This document shows positions 63,447 to 64,000 of a stretch of DNA of 64,000 nucleotides, piece after piece. The stretch spans positions 47,563 to 111,562 of the forward strand of contig JAHEZM010000010.1 in NCBI GenBank assembly GCA_023251075.1, written 5' to 3'. This DNA is from Flavobacteriales bacterium (GTDB lineage: Bacteria; Bacteroidota; Bacteroidia; Flavobacteriales_C; GCA-002722245). The translations under genes and the position numbers were made by a program. Positions within the stretch are counted from its first letter, which is position 1. The number at the start of each line of letters is the position of its first letter. Below the pieces are notes generated by a model, which was given only the letters and a program-made list of their open reading frames with translations, was not told where the DNA came from and did no database searches.

Positions 63447-63584
63447 ATGAATATTCTTGAACAAAAAAATCAATCGCACTGTGTTTTAATGCAGTTAATG
63501 GAATTGGGTGCTGATTTCAAGAAAAAAAATTGCTGTAAAAAATATAAAAAAGGAAAAGCTTGTAAGAAATGCCCCAAGCACTAG
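63447..63584 (+). CDS. Small Cys/Lys-rich protein (45 aa)
   Basis: A short frame of 45 codons, starting MNILEQKNQS and ending KKCPKH. Residues 25-45 are extremely basic with four cysteines (NCCKKYKKGKACKKCPKH pattern: C-C-x13-C-x2-C). The helical N-terminal half contains CVLMQLMELGADF. An exact promoter sits in the leaderless position, which is unlikely by chance. The spacing of cysteines could bind a metal or nucleic acid. I think similar short proteins occur in other Bacteroidota, but cannot confirm it; function unknown. Confidence 0.7.
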   Translation: MNILEQKNQSHCVLMQLMELGADFKKKNCCKKYKKGKACKKCPKH

Positions 63585-63599
63585 AAGCTAAGTCTAGAA

Positions 63600-64000
63600 T
63601 TATTTCTTTTTTAAGGTATATATTATTTTATCTCTCACCTCACTCTGATCCTCTATATTCTCCCATTTTCCTGAATAAAAACCGATAACATTTTCAGTAA
63701 TACGATTGTATATAAACACCTCACTACTGACTTCGAATTTTTTATCAAATGAATATAAAAGAACATAATCCTCTAAGGATTCTGGCCCACAATAAATATC
63801 TGTTGAAATATTAAAAATCTTATTGGCAAATAGATTACAGCCCTTCGACTTTCCATCGAGTCCAATAGTCATTTTTTTACAAACGACTCTACCAGTGCTA
63901 TCTTTTACTATATAATTCCCCACCAGCATCCGACTACGGATATAGTAATACAAAGGATTAGGGTAAGGATACTCCTCACTAAAATTGTAAGCTATTCTTT
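63600..64000 (-). CDS. Hypothetical protein (5' truncated by the window end)
   Basis: The minus-strand frame stays open to base 64000, so the gene begins outside the window; 133 residues are visible. Beta-rich (MLVGNYIVKDSTGRVVCKK, DYVLLYSFDKKFEVSSEVFIYNR, VIGFYSGKWENI) with three cysteines (Cys in VVCKK, KGCNLF, IYCGPE). No signal peptide or domain can be judged without the N-terminus, and no family was recognised. Confidence 0.65.
   Translation of the reverse strand, partial: RIAYNFSEEYPYPNPLYYYIRSRMLVGNYIVKDSTGRVVCKKMTIGLDGKSKGCNLFANKIFNISTDIYCGPESLEDYVLLYSFDKKFEVSSEVFIYNRITENVIGFYSGKWENIEDQSEVRDKIIYTLKKK

Noticed and set aside
1..64000. CRISPR arrays, insertion sequences, prophage
   Set aside because: No regularly spaced repeats, transposase motifs or phage genes were seen on reading both strands.

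Overview
The window comes from a low-GC member of the Bacteroidota, most likely a Flavobacteriales-type lineage. Five genes end in type IX secretion (T9SS) sorting domains (one type B, four type A). There is a PorP/SprF protein and a PorE-like OmpA protein, and lipoproteins have Bacteroidota-style lipoboxes. At least 13 positions carry the phylum's -7 promoter element TAnnTTTG, several with a TTG-type -33 box. The species cannot be fixed from the sequence. Coding density is high, and every gap between genes is under 300 bp.

Layout: 1-6914 is a T9SS operon (giant PKD adhesin with type B sorting domain, SprF-like porin, PorE-like protein, Ycf48-like propeller). 7058-9153 holds a small cytoplasmic protein, a lipoprotein and MenE. 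9227-14678 is a glycan-modification operon (MBOAT acyltransferase, two tandem AlgJ-like SGNH proteins, an O-antigen ligase/polymerase with TPRs). 14683-25643 holds a secreted Ig-repeat protein, an MsbA-like ABC exporter, MnmA, the mutL-rhomboid-rhomboid-EEP operon and MtaB. 25656-30941 is a leftward operon: TPR-SpoIIE phosphatase, TPR protein, Wzz-like membrane protein, cyclophilin. 31075-38983 is rich in secreted carbohydrate-active proteins (GH18, GHL10, deacetylase-CBM6). 39032-41796 is a second MBOAT/AlgX pair. 41859-53209 is mostly housekeeping (ABC-F, AroQ, XerD, PRTase, KirBac-type channel, AroK, tRNA-Lys, Nudix, CvfB-like, LuxC-like reductase, ferredoxin), interspersed with an erythromycin-esterase-like protein. 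53293-64000 carries unknown secreted proteins, a putative aminopeptidase, an AddA-like helicase-nuclease, a tandem lipoprotein pair, RibBA, an SGNH hydrolase, a 45-residue Cys/Lys-rich protein and a truncated gene.

The points most worth following up are: (i) a recurring promoter layout in which TAnnTTTG ends exactly four bases before the ATG, including a mirrored divergent pair, which suggests many leaderless mRNAs; (ii) a probable unannotated small RNA on the minus strand at about 33130-33240 with its own intrinsic terminator; (iii) a long-stem structured element at 56018-56080; (iv) two separate MBOAT/AlgJ-AlgX O-acylation systems, one with duplicated AlgJ; and (v) several lineage-specific unknown proteins. 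I saw no CRISPR array, transposase, prophage or rRNA.
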